This document shows, one piece after another, positions 26,551-34,507 of a DNA stretch of 64,000 nucleotides (its first letter is position 1; every line of letters begins with the position of its first letter). Below the pieces are notes generated by a model that ran no database searches, was not told where the DNA came from, and saw only the letters and a list, made by a program, of their open reading frames with translations. The position numbers and the translations under genes were made by a program. The stretch is from assembly GCA_964533735.1 (NCBI GenBank), contig CAZHMD010000001.1, positions 1-64,000 on the forward strand. Reading direction: 5' to 3'. The stretch comes from UBA6107 sp964533735 (GTDB lineage Bacteria > Chloroflexota > Anaerolineae > Anaerolineales > Anaerolineaceae).

Positions 26551-27243
26551 TTAATGCCTGCGTTGTTGAATTGAGGTTAATCCCAGGTTTACAATGAAAG
26601 CAATTAATAGGAGGATGATACATAATGCAATTGCCGATTCAAACATTCCTTTGCTCGTTTCAAGTACGATGGCAGTGGTAAGGACGCGTGTCGAGCCCAA
26701 CAGGTTTCCGCCAACCATCATAGAAGCTCCTACCTCAGAAATAACACTACCAAAAGCGGCGATTAATGCGGCAATCAGAGGTAATTTGGCTTCCTTCCAA
26801 AGCGTAAAAATCATTTGAATCTTCGAGGCACCCAAACCCAATAACTGAATCTGCAATTTGGGATCTAACTGCTGCAAAGCTGAAAGCGTCAAACCTGCCG
26901 CCATCGGAAAGGCAATCATAACCTGAGCGATGACGATAGCAGAAGGAGTATACATTAAACGCATAAAACCCAGAGGGCCATTTCTCCAAAGGAATATGCT
27001 AACAACGAGACCGACCACCACCGGGGGGAGAGCCATTCCTGTATTGACTAGACTGATCCAAAATCGCCTAGTTGGAAATGTTACCAGAGCCAGGAAGGTA
27101 CCAATGGGTAGACCAAAAATCAAACTGATTAAGGTCGCCAACCCTGAAACTTCAAGAGATAGCAAGGTGATCCGGACAACTTCCGGATCACCCTGGATGA
27201 GCAATTCAAAGGCCCTCAGTATTCCATCTAAAAGATTCTGCAT
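26551..27243 (-). CDS. tupB: Tungstate ABC transporter permease
   Basis: A 230-residue membrane protein with five to six helices and the permease loop (about 155-175, GLGASKIQMIFTLWKEAKLPL) that docks with the ATPase. The N-terminal TLLSLEVSGLATLISLIFGLPIG is typical of the TupB type. Four bases separate its stop from the ATPase start, and five bases separate its start from the binding-protein stop. Confidence 0.87.
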   Translation of the reverse strand: MQNLLDGILRAFELLIQGDPEVVRITLLSLEVSGLATLISLIFGLPIGTFLALVTFPTRRFWISLVNTGMALPPVVVGLVVSIFLWRNGPLGFMRLMYTPSAIVIAQVMIAFPMAAGLTLSALQQLDPKLQIQLLGLGASKIQMIFTLWKEAKLPLIAALIAAFGSVISEVGASMMVGGNLLGSTRVLTTAIVLETSKGMFESAIALCIILLLIAFIVNLGLTSIQQRRH

Positions 27244-27248
27244 TTAAC

Positions 27249-28172
27249 TTATTTTACATTATCCTCAGGTTTGCCGGCATCGGCAATAAATAATGCCTGA
27301 CCATATTGATTAACCCCAAATTCCGCGATCACTTTTTGGGCTTCCTCCGAAACTATCCAATCAGCAAAAGCTTTAGCGCCTTCATAATTTGCGTTTGGCC
27401 ATAATGTTGGGTTGACCGTAATGATGTGATAGATATTCAACAGTTCCTTGTCACCTTCAAAAAGGATGGTCAGTTCAAGTGATTCTTTCATGGATAAATA
27501 GGTAGCGCGGTCAGTAAAGGTGTACCCGGCTTTTTCTGATGCAATTCGCAGTGTATCACCCATTCCCTGTCCGGTTACAAGATACCATTCCCCTTCAGGA
27601 GTTATTTCAGCAGATTTCCAAAGTTTCAATTCAGCTTTGTTGGTGCCCGAGTCATCTCCACGGGAGACAAAAATTGACCTGGTGTTACTAATTTCTTTAA
27701 AAACATCCTTTATCGAAACCAGGTCTTTGATTTTCGCAGGATCATCGGCCGGACCAACCATAATGAAATCATTGTGCATGACCAAAAAACGATCAAGTCC
27801 GTAGCCTCCATCCATAAACTCAACTTCTGAAGAAGGGGCATGCACCAGTAATACGTCCGTACATCCTTCTTGTCCCATCATTAAGGCTTGTCCACTACCG
27901 ACTGCAACCATTTTAACCTTATACCCAGTTTGTTCATCAAATAAAGGGATTAAAACATCCAGCAGACCTGAATCGCGAGTGCTGGTTGTTGTTGCCAGAA
28001 TAATCTCTGTATTTTCCGGCGCTGTTGGAGCGTCTGTAGGGGCTGCTTCGAAAGCAGGGGTAGATGTTGCAGCAGGGTTTTCTATTGGTATCGTACTTTT
28101 TAGTGAACATGCGCTTAATAACAACGAATAACCTAAAAAGGAACTGAGGATAATTATTACTTTACTTAACAT
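27249..28172 (-). CDS. tupA: Tungstate-binding lipoprotein
   Basis: A 307-residue substrate-binding lipoprotein. The lipobox SAC and a Pro/Ala-rich linker are followed by the TupA signature TTTSTRDSGLLDVLIPLF, then GSGQALMMGQEGCTDVLLVHAPSSE and GPADDPA. The Thr/Ser-rich N-terminal motif binds the oxyanion in TupA/WtpA-like proteins. I place the start at ATG 28172, six bases after GGAG, rather than at the ATG four codons upstream that overlaps this site. Confidence 0.88.
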   Translation of the reverse strand: MLSKVIIILSSFLGYSLLLSACSLKSTIPIENPAATSTPAFEAAPTDAPTAPENTEIILATTTSTRDSGLLDVLIPLFDEQTGYKVKMVAVGSGQALMMGQEGCTDVLLVHAPSSEVEFMDGGYGLDRFLVMHNDFIMVGPADDPAKIKDLVSIKDVFKEISNTRSIFVSRGDDSGTNKAELKLWKSAEITPEGEWYLVTGQGMGDTLRIASEKAGYTFTDRATYLSMKESLELTILFEGDKELLNIYHIITVNPTLWPNANYEGAKAFADWIVSEEAQKVIAEFGVNQYGQALFIADAGKPEDNVK

Positions 28173-28566
28173 ATTCTTCTCCATTGATGATAAAAAACTA
28201 AATGATTGTACCTAAATTATTTTTACATCCATATAGAAAAAACCTAACACTATTGTCAAATGGTTTATTATAAAGAAATTTACAACCTAAAGACTCTGAC
28301 GGTCTTCGTTTTGCGCATAAATTGTTATCCAGCTCCTTAATCTCAAGGCTGCAGGGTGGGTTGAAAACTCACTACAATTTCTACGCAATGCCCTTTACTG
28401 ACACTAATTAATTCAAGGTAGCGGGGAGAGTATCTATCCGCTTCGCACGCGGTTATCAGGGTTAGTGTTCTCTCACGATAATTGAACTCTGGTGCTTACC
28501 AGTGGAATGTTTCTTGTGTGTGAAATGTGCGTCCGATTAACGTGATTTGTGTACCCCGATTGCCGT
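28173..28566. other. About 390-bp intergenic region at the left border of the metal island
   Basis: No gene seen. It contains GGTGGGTTGAAAAC (28355-28368), which also occurs at 61696-61709 as the first 14 bases of a 19-bp palindrome there. It lies between the tungstate operon and a truncated gene, and may contain the junction of acquired DNA. Confidence 0.4.
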
Positions 28567-28845
28567 TCATTGGAGAAGCACCCCGGCAACGAGAGCTAGC
28601 GAGCGGATTGCCGGGGTGAGAGTCAATGGCAAGGGCTTAAAGAAGGCGACTGACAAAGCCAGGAAAAGAGCTGTGGAGAGCAGATAAAACAGAGGAGAGC
28701 GCAGCCAGCCCGCAGTGCGTCCGGATGTTCTCCCAGCAGGGCGGCGTACTCCACTTAGGATTCCGACCAGCAGAATTCCCAAGACAATGAATGCACTCAG
28801 GCCGCTTACCCAATCTAGGATTAACTCGAGAGGGGAGAATTTCAT
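28567..28845 (-). pseudogene. Truncated integral membrane protein, isoprenylcysteine-methyltransferase-like N-terminus
   Basis: Only 92 residues with three hydrophobic segments (about 12-28, 50-66 and 75-91). GWLRSPLFYLLSTALF and the following KPLPLTL resemble the N-terminal helices of isoprenylcysteine carboxyl methyltransferase-type proteins, which normally continue for another 100 or more residues with the catalytic part. Here translation stops after GVLLQ. A perfect 11-bp hairpin lies in the last codons. The start overlaps the methyltransferase stop by one base. The family match is tentative. Confidence 0.5.
28579..28618 (-). terminator. GC-rich hairpin in the 3' end of the truncated gene
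   Basis: CACCCCGGCAA (28579-28589) pairs with TTGCCGGGGTG (28608-28618) over an 18-nt loop. There is no T run beyond it. It could end the metal-ATPase operon or be the scar of the truncation. Confidence 0.45.
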
Positions 28846-29465
28846 TATTGAATATCTCTCCGTTTCCGAACGAGGATGATTCGGTACTGCCCTTTCAGCA
28901 AACTCGGCTCGTCGCGTTCCACGATCAAGTCATGCATCCCACATAAGATATCGCTCAATCGTCGGTTGGGGTCTGTGCCGATGGAACGGATGATGCTACC
29001 AAGCAGATTACGGAACACAGAAAGCTGTTCTGCCTCCGGTAGGAACTTGTCAAAAATCACTACCCGACCACCGGGGCGTAAAACCCGCCAGGCTTCAGCA
29101 AATGCGGCTGCGCCATCAGGCACCACGCTGAGAATGAGATTCAAGATGACAGCGTCGAATGTATCATCCGGGAATTGAAGGGCTTGGGCATTCATAACAG
29201 CGAAGATCATACCCAAATCTATTGACTTTGCGCGGGCTTTCTCTAACATAGCCGGAGTGAGGTCGCTCCCGGTGACTTGGACACCTGGGGGAATCAGGGG
29301 TAAATCCAATCCGGTCCCCACACCAGGGATCAGAACCTTTTCACCGGCTTGGAGGTTCATCAGTTCGATGGCGCGTTGGCGGGCTGCCCCGTAGACCGGT
29401 CGCATTACGGAATCGTAGATCGGTGCCCAAGTCCGGTAGATCTTCAGGTTACGTAGGTCATCCAT
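28845..29465 (-). CDS. Class I SAM-dependent methyltransferase, UbiE-like
   Basis: A 206-residue methyltransferase. Motif I is LIPGVGTGLDLPL, followed by the acidic GSDLTPAMLEKAR, then DDTFDAVILNLILSVVPDG and a post-motif LRPGGRVVIFDKF. Substrate is unknown; UbiE-like members next to metal genes are sometimes linked to metalloid or phospholipid methylation, but nothing here decides it. It overlaps the ATPase gene end by eight bases, so it belongs to that operon. Confidence 0.8.
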   Translation of the reverse strand: MDDLRNLKIYRTWAPIYDSVMRPVYGAARQRAIELMNLQAGEKVLIPGVGTGLDLPLIPPGVQVTGSDLTPAMLEKARAKSIDLGMIFAVMNAQALQFPDDTFDAVILNLILSVVPDGAAAFAEAWRVLRPGGRVVIFDKFLPEAEQLSVFRNLLGSIIRSIGTDPNRRLSDILCGMHDLIVERDEPSLLKGQYRIILVRKRRDIQ

Positions 29466-31878
29466 TTTTATATCTCAGCAGACGCAAGGCATTCATCACA
29501 ACTAGGATAGTGCTTCCTTCATGGGCTATTACTGTCCAACTGAGCTGTACCAAACCGAATACAGAAGTCGCGATTAATATTAAGATCACGCCCAAAGAAA
29601 TGGTTAGATTTTGTTGGATAATTGCCCGGCTGGTGCGGCTTAAACCTACTGCGAAGGGTAGCTTGCCAAGATCGTCAGCCATCAAAGCCACATCCGCTGT
29701 TTCAAGAGCCACGGCTGTCCCCGCTCCACCCATTGCAATTCCAACTGTAGCGGTCGCAAGCGCCGGGGCATCGTTTACACCGTCCCCGATCATGGCAACT
29801 GCCCCATATTCTTTTTTCAAACGCTGAATTGTACTAAGCTTATCTTCTGGCAGCAGTTCAGCTTCGATATTGGTAACGCCGATTTCTTGCGCAATCTGCT
29901 GTGCTACTTTCTTGTTATCACCCGTGAGCATAATTAAGTGCTTAACGCCCAGGTTACGCAACCGTGACAAAACCTCAGCAACGCCAGGCCGTGCAACATC
30001 TGATAATCCCAAAACCCCTAGAAACGTACCATTGTGGCTGACCGTCATTGTTGTCCGGCCAGCGTTTTCCAGTCGCAACACTGTTTGCCGAATGGTTTCA
30101 TCGACAACTTTCCCATCGTTTTCTTCAAATAGTTTGAGTGAGCCAATCCATACTGGCTGATCCTCCACCTGACTTCGTACACCGCGACCAGGAATATTCT
30201 CTAAACCATTTGCTTCAGGAAGAGTCAGATTTCGTTCCTTTGCTGCATTCACGATCGCTAGCGCTAACGGATGATTTGACTGCTGTTCCACAGCCGCTGC
30301 CAAGCGCAGGACATCTTCCATTTGCGAGCCATTAAAAGGGATGACATCCGTTACCTGAAATTTACCCTGCGTGAGTGTTCCGGTTTTATCAAAGGCGAAG
30401 GCGTTTAGCCGCCCAAGATTTTCCAGGTGAACACCACCTTTAATCAATACACCGTTGCGTGCTGCCTGCGCAATCCCTGCCAGCACTGTTGCGGGTGTAC
30501 CAATAGCCAATGCACAGGGTGAAGCAGCGACTAGTAGCAGCATAGATCGGTAAAAACTATCAGAGAACGGCATCCAACCCACAATAGGGGGAACAACTGC
30601 AACTAGCACTACCAAAATCAACACAATTGGAACAAAACGGGCGGTAAATCGATCAGTGAACTGCTGCGTCGGGCTTTGCTGACCTTGTGCCTCAGCCACC
30701 ATTTTCATGACTCGACTCAAAGTATTATCTTTTGCAAGCCGAGTGATTTTTACTTCCAACGCGGCTTCCTGGTTAATTGTTCCGGTAAACACTTCATCAC
30801 CAACGCTCTTTTGTACTGGGACGGATTCTCCGGTGATGGGGCTTTGATCGACCGCGCTCTCACCCAGAGAAATCACCCCATCCACTGGAATACGGTCGCC
30901 CGGTCGGATAACAACCATGTCATCAATGGAAAGCTGATCTACCGATTCTTCCACAATTTGGGCATCGCGGCGGACTTGTGCAGTCTTCGGCATCAATTTA
31001 CCTAGAGCGCTGATAGCATTGCGGGCTCGACCTAATGCATAATGCTCGCCAGCATGCCCCAGGCCAAAGAGAAAGAGCAGGAAGGCGCCTTCAGCCCAGG
31101 CACCCAGGAAGGCTGCCCCTAATGCTGCCGCTAACATCAGGACATCTGTATCAAACTTACCCCGAAATAGCGCAGGGACCGCGTGATGGGTTATATCGTA
31201 AGCACTGGCGACATAGGAAAGAAGAAAAAGGATCAGCGCAATACCTGCGGGTAAGCCGAGAAATTGCTGACCCACCCAACCTAATAGGAGAAATACTCCC
31301 CCTGCCGCCATCAGGAATAATGTCCAGCGCTCCTGAAGCCAATGCGGAAGGAAGGATGGCGCGGTACCATGGTCGTGGTCGTGATCGTGCTCCTGTTCTG
31401 GTGCTTCCCCTGCCCCTTTACCGATTGGTAGGGTTACCGGTCGGGCACCAAAAATGCGCATCGTGTGTTCGATTTTTTCAAGCGTGAGGATCTTTGTGTC
31501 ATAAGCGACAATTGCCAGTCCTGCAGCATAACTCACACTGGCATGAAGCATCCCTTCAAGGTTTTCAAGTTCTTTGGCGATCATTGTTGCAGAATCAGCG
31601 CTGTCCAGTCCGCTAAAGGGAATTTGTTCGTGGCGGTAACCATTGCGAAGGTCCGACCCTGCCTCCTCAGCAATTCGTTTGACAGCCGCTAAAGAGATTA
31701 GGTTGGGGTCATAATGAATACATAGGTCAATGGGGTCATGGTCCAAATGCAAATGTGTTTGAAGAATACCTTTTTGGCTTTGAAGGCGGGTTTCCAACTG
31801 GCCAACACAGTGATCACATGTCTCTTGAATTTCTGAAAGAAGTAATGGTAATGAGATTTCTACGCTTTTTTCATTCAT
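29458..31878 (-). CDS. P1B-4-type heavy-metal ATPase (Zn/Co/Cd/Fe class) with His-rich linker
   Basis: An 806-residue metal efflux ATPase. N-terminal HMA-like region with C21-D-H-C24, a second HMA-like segment without Cys, and a His/Asp-rich linker (HDHDHDHG, about 164-171). The core has TGES, S453-P-C455, DKTGT, SNHPL and GDGVNDAPAL. The last membrane helix has HEGSTILVVMNALRLL. An SPC motif with an HEG(S/G)T motif defines the P1B-4 group, which moves Co, Zn, Cd or Fe rather than Cu. The upstream ArsR regulator has a zinc-type site, favouring Zn/Cd/Co. Confidence 0.9.
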   Translation of the reverse strand: MNEKSVEISLPLLLSEIQETCDHCVGQLETRLQSQKGILQTHLHLDHDPIDLCIHYDPNLISLAAVKRIAEEAGSDLRNGYRHEQIPFSGLDSADSATMIAKELENLEGMLHASVSYAAGLAIVAYDTKILTLEKIEHTMRIFGARPVTLPIGKGAGEAPEQEHDHDHDHGTAPSFLPHWLQERWTLFLMAAGGVFLLLGWVGQQFLGLPAGIALILFLLSYVASAYDITHHAVPALFRGKFDTDVLMLAAALGAAFLGAWAEGAFLLFLFGLGHAGEHYALGRARNAISALGKLMPKTAQVRRDAQIVEESVDQLSIDDMVVIRPGDRIPVDGVISLGESAVDQSPITGESVPVQKSVGDEVFTGTINQEAALEVKITRLAKDNTLSRVMKMVAEAQGQQSPTQQFTDRFTARFVPIVLILVVLVAVVPPIVGWMPFSDSFYRSMLLLVAASPCALAIGTPATVLAGIAQAARNGVLIKGGVHLENLGRLNAFAFDKTGTLTQGKFQVTDVIPFNGSQMEDVLRLAAAVEQQSNHPLALAIVNAAKERNLTLPEANGLENIPGRGVRSQVEDQPVWIGSLKLFEENDGKVVDETIRQTVLRLENAGRTTMTVSHNGTFLGVLGLSDVARPGVAEVLSRLRNLGVKHLIMLTGDNKKVAQQIAQEIGVTNIEAELLPEDKLSTIQRLKKEYGAVAMIGDGVNDAPALATATVGIAMGGAGTAVALETADVALMADDLGKLPFAVGLSRTSRAIIQQNLTISLGVILILIATSVFGLVQLSWTVIAHEGSTILVVMNALRLLRYKNG

Positions 31879-31960
31879 CGGTTTTTCCTAAAGATAAGTT
31901 TTAAATAAATCAATAATTTCAGACTTCAAAAAAGTCTGTATGCCGTCACCGAATAGGCGA

Positions 31961-32242
31961 TTAGAAAATGGGTGGGGGAACGATTATTAAAAGTCTGCTT
32001 GAACGAGGAGTTTGTCTTTGGACGGAATCAGTTCGTTGTAGATAAGCCGTTAACAGGAAACCCAGGATTGCGCTTGTGAGCATTCCATAATGGATGGCAC
32101 CGGTGCACATTCCCAAACTATTTCCGAAGTAGTCAGAGTGCCCAGGTTGTAAATCATGAAGAAAATGGATCCCAACGCTCAAAACTAGCAGGATTAATAC
32201 GATCATAAGAACAAGATGGTGCGAGGTGCGCAATTTATTCAT
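31961..32242 (-). CDS. Small membrane protein, unknown
   Basis: A 93-residue protein with two membrane helices (about 8-26 and 45-66). His and Cys residues lie between them (HFLHDLQPGHSDYFGNSLGMCTGAIHYGM), which could bind metal on the outer side. It overlaps the ArsR gene by eight bases and precedes the ATPase gene by 82 bases. I know no family for it; its place suggests an accessory role in efflux. Confidence 0.6.
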   Translation of the reverse strand: MNKLRTSHHLVLMIVLILLVLSVGIHFLHDLQPGHSDYFGNSLGMCTGAIHYGMLTSAILGFLLTAYLQRTDSVQRQTPRSSRLLIIVPPPIF

Positions 32243-32570
32243 GTTGAATATGGCTTAAGCCTAAAAGGTACAGAGTTCTGACATGATCATCATCCAGACA
32301 ATAAAAAACAAGCCTGCCCTCTTTGCGGGCACGTACAATTCGCATCTGGCGCAGACCACGGAGTTGGTGGGATACAGCCGATTGACTCATTCTAACGCGT
32401 TCGCTGATTTGATGGACATGCATTTCTCCGTGCAGAAGAATTGAAAGAATGCGCAGCCGATTCGGATCACTCAACGAGCTAAACAGCTCCGCAAGTTGAC
32501 TGGCAAACTGACCTTCAAGTGGTAAATTTGTATTCAATTTCACCGCACCATCATATGAATTAGTGTTCAT
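32235..32570 (-). CDS. ArsR/SmtB-family metal-sensing repressor
   Basis: A 111-residue winged-helix repressor. The DNA-binding part is around 50-80 (MHVHQISERVRMSQSAVSHQLRGL). The C-terminal helix carries D94-x-H96-x10-H107-x2-H110, which is exactly the alpha-5 zinc site of SmtB/CzrA. Cys of the alpha-3 site are absent, so it should sense Zn or Co rather than As, Cd or Pb. It is the first gene of the minus-strand ATPase operon. Its start codon lies within a perfect operator, and the -10 is only nine bases away, so the message is nearly leaderless. Confidence 0.88.
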   Translation of the reverse strand: MNTNSYDGAVKLNTNLPLEGQFASQLAELFSSLSDPNRLRILSILLHGEMHVHQISERVRMSQSAVSHQLRGLRQMRIVRARKEGRLVFYCLDDDHVRTLYLLGLSHIQHE

Positions 32571-32572
32571 AT
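32553..32572. promoter_or_regulatory. SmtB/ArsR-type operator ATATGAA-N6-TTCATAT
   Basis: A perfect 7-7 inverted repeat with 6-bp spacer, the classic layout for SmtB/CzrA operators. It covers the ATG of the arsR gene (32568-32570) and the likely transcription start. Binding would block initiation. Confidence 0.8.
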
Positions 32573-32579
32573 ATTCATA

Positions 32580-32607
32580 ATTATATCTATATATCCCCGC
32601 CTGTCAA
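32580..32607 (-). promoter_or_regulatory. Consensus promoter of the arsR-ATPase operon
   Basis: On the minus strand TTGACA (32602-32607) and TATAAT (32580-32585) are both perfect, separated by 16 bp. The -10 ends nine bases before the arsR ATG, so the transcript starts at or just before it and has no room for a ribosome site. Confidence 0.85.
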
Positions 32608-32678
32608 GAGCTAATATTAAAATGAAATCTCGGGGTTTTCTAATCAAATGATTCTAATAACGATAAATACTATCTATA

Positions 32679-32707
32679 TTGACTTAATATAAAAATGTAC
32701 ATATAAT
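32679..32707 (+). promoter_or_regulatory. Promoter of the DtxR-multicopper oxidase-ZIP operon
   Basis: TTGACT (32679-32684), a 17-bp spacer, and TATAAT (32702-32707). Predicted start near 32714, just before the inverted repeat at 32718-32733. Confidence 0.8.
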
Positions 32708-32717
32708 AAAATTATTA

Positions 32718-32733
32718 TTTAGTCGAGGCTAAA
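32718..32733. promoter_or_regulatory. Candidate DtxR/MntR-type operator TTTAG-N6-CTAAA
   Basis: Inverted repeat TTTAG (32718-32722) and CTAAA (32729-32733) immediately downstream of the -10. It lies before the gene for a DtxR-family protein, which suggests autoregulation. It resembles half-site sequences of DtxR boxes but is not a full match. Confidence 0.55.
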
Positions 32734-32755
32734 CTATTCGAACGGATTGCATCAT

Positions 32756-33457
32756 ATGAAATCACAATCGGTGGAAAATTATCTTAAAGCGATCTACCAG
32801 ATCCAGGAAATGCAAAATAGGGACCCTGTTTCAACATCACGCCTGGCATCATGGTTGGGTGTTGCGAACTCTTCTGTAACTGTTATGGTAAAACGATTGT
32901 CATCGGCCGACCCGAAACTGGTAACCTACGAACCTTATGCAGGATTTACGCTAACGCAACCGGGTGAAAAAATGGCCTTGGAAGTAATCCGTCATCATCG
33001 CCTTATCGAGTGTTACTTAAGCAAGGCGTTAGGTTACTCCTGGGATGAGGTACACGAGGAAGCCGAGCGCCTGGAACACGTCATTTCTGAAACGATGGAG
33101 AACCGGATAGCTAAAGCGCTGGGGAATCCAGTCACTGACCCACACGGCGACCCCATTCCTGACCGTGAGGGCAATATTTTTCAATCGAATGGCATCCCAC
33201 TCACCCAATTAGCAGATGATCAATCAGCGACAATTCAACGCATTATTGGACAAGAGCCGGATTTATTACGCTATCTGACTGACGAAGGCTTGACCTTAAC
33301 AACCCGGATTCAAATCATTTCAAAAGCACCCTTTAACGGACCTATCAACATTCGGGTTTTCGGTTCCTCGGAATCGTTACTTTCTTTAGGGCGGGAAGTG
33401 GCTGAGAAAATTCTTATTTTGCCACTAATTGACGCAAAACAAGGATCTCCATTATGA
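32756..33457 (+). CDS. DtxR/MntR-family metal-dependent regulator
   Basis: A 233-residue regulator. An N-terminal winged helix (VENYLKAIYQIQEM, VSTSRLASWLGVANSSVTVMVKRL) is followed by the dimerisation and metal domain with RHHRLIECYLSKALGYSWDEVHEEAERLEH and the acidic DPHGDPIPD. A C-terminal SH3/FeoA-like domain covers about 155-228. The layout is that of full-length DtxR/IdeR/TroR types, responding to Fe or Mn. ATG 32756 is preferred to TTG 32747, though no strong ribosome site is visible. Its stop overlaps the oxidase start (ATGA). Confidence 0.87.
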   Translation: MKSQSVENYLKAIYQIQEMQNRDPVSTSRLASWLGVANSSVTVMVKRLSSADPKLVTYEPYAGFTLTQPGEKMALEVIRHHRLIECYLSKALGYSWDEVHEEAERLEHVISETMENRIAKALGNPVTDPHGDPIPDREGNIFQSNGIPLTQLADDQSATIQRIIGQEPDLLRYLTDEGLTLTTRIQIISKAPFNGPINIRVFGSSESLLSLGREVAEKILILPLIDAKQGSPL

Positions 33458-34497
33458 ATGATCAATCCAATCTCGGGAATAACAAAATCAGCCGCCGGGA
33501 TCTTCTCAAACTAGGCGCTGCGGCCGGTGTAGTTGGATTAGTGGTCGCTGGCGGTCCGTTAGTCTCTTCGGTTTCCGGAAATGCACACCAGCACAGCAAT
33601 CCTCCATCCGCCACAGCGATGGGGATGGTTCACGGAGATAACAGTGGAACCGTTGGCGATGTAGACCTTTCGAAATTTGACCCGACTCAGTTCCTCTACG
33701 ATTTTGATTGGGGGAGCGAATCAATTACGCTATCCGGTCAAACCGTTCGCGTGTGGGATGTGGTGGCTCACGAAAGAGACATCGAGATTGCCCCTGGTGT
33801 TTTTTTTCCTGCCTGGACGTACAATGGCCAGGTTCCCGGCCCCACTTTTCGCTGCCGCGAAGGTGACTTGCTGCGCTTTCATTTCACCAATGGCAGCTCT
33901 CACCCTCACACGATTCACTTTCACGGTTTCCACCCACCTTCAATGGATGGAGTTGAGCCGATCATCCAGCCAGGTGAAGAGTTTACGTATGAATTCAAGG
34001 CGCGGCCATTCGGGGTTCACCCCTATCATTGCCACGTCATGTCGCTTAAAAAGCACATTCATAAAGGACTATACGGCACACTCATCATCGATCCACCCCA
34101 AGGTCGGAAACCTGCGCTCGAGATGGTTATGGTGATGAACGCCTTTGATACAACCTTTGATAACAAAAACGAAGTCTACGCGGTCAATACAGTGGCATTT
34201 CATTACGCCAGGCATCCAATCAAGGTAAAAGCGGGGAAATTGATACGGGTGTATTTAATCAATATGACTGAGTTCGACTTGATCAACTCCTTTCACCTGC
34301 ACGCAAGTATGTTTAGGCTCTACCGCACCGGAACCAGCCTGAATCAATTTGAACTGACCGATACAGTGCTTATGGGACAGGGTGAACGAGCTGTGCTCGA
34401 GTTCACCCTCGATAATCCCGGCAAATATATGTTCCATGCCCATCAAAGCGAATTCGCTGAACTGGGTTGGATGGGTTTCTTTGAAGCCATGGCATAG
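33454..34497 (+). CDS. Tat-exported two-domain multicopper oxidase
   Basis: A 347-residue oxidase with a twin-arginine signal (SRRDLLKLG, residues 13-21) and hydrophobic stretch. Four His-x-His motifs are visible: HFHG (155-158), HCH (192-194), HLH (281-283) and HAH (328-330). The only type 1 Cys is C193 in the first domain, and the second domain ends HAHQSEFAELGWMGFF without Cys. This is the reverse of the oxidase at 1056-2117. It is coupled to the DtxR regulator upstream and followed 10 bases later by a ZIP transporter, so a link to iron, manganese or zinc oxidation and transport is likely. Confidence 0.88.
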   Translation: MNDQSNLGNNKISRRDLLKLGAAAGVVGLVVAGGPLVSSVSGNAHQHSNPPSATAMGMVHGDNSGTVGDVDLSKFDPTQFLYDFDWGSESITLSGQTVRVWDVVAHERDIEIAPGVFFPAWTYNGQVPGPTFRCREGDLLRFHFTNGSSHPHTIHFHGFHPPSMDGVEPIIQPGEEFTYEFKARPFGVHPYHCHVMSLKKHIHKGLYGTLIIDPPQGRKPALEMVMVMNAFDTTFDNKNEVYAVNTVAFHYARHPIKVKAGKLIRVYLINMTEFDLINSFHLHASMFRLYRTGTSLNQFELTDTVLMGQGERAVLEFTLDNPGKYMFHAHQSEFAELGWMGFFEAMA

Positions 34498-34507
34498 GAG
34501 AGATCGA

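Noticed and set aside
34382..34507. Longer N-terminus for the ZIP transporter overlapping the oxidase
   Set aside because: A good ribosome site and ATG occur at 34508, and the extension reads through the oxidase gene.
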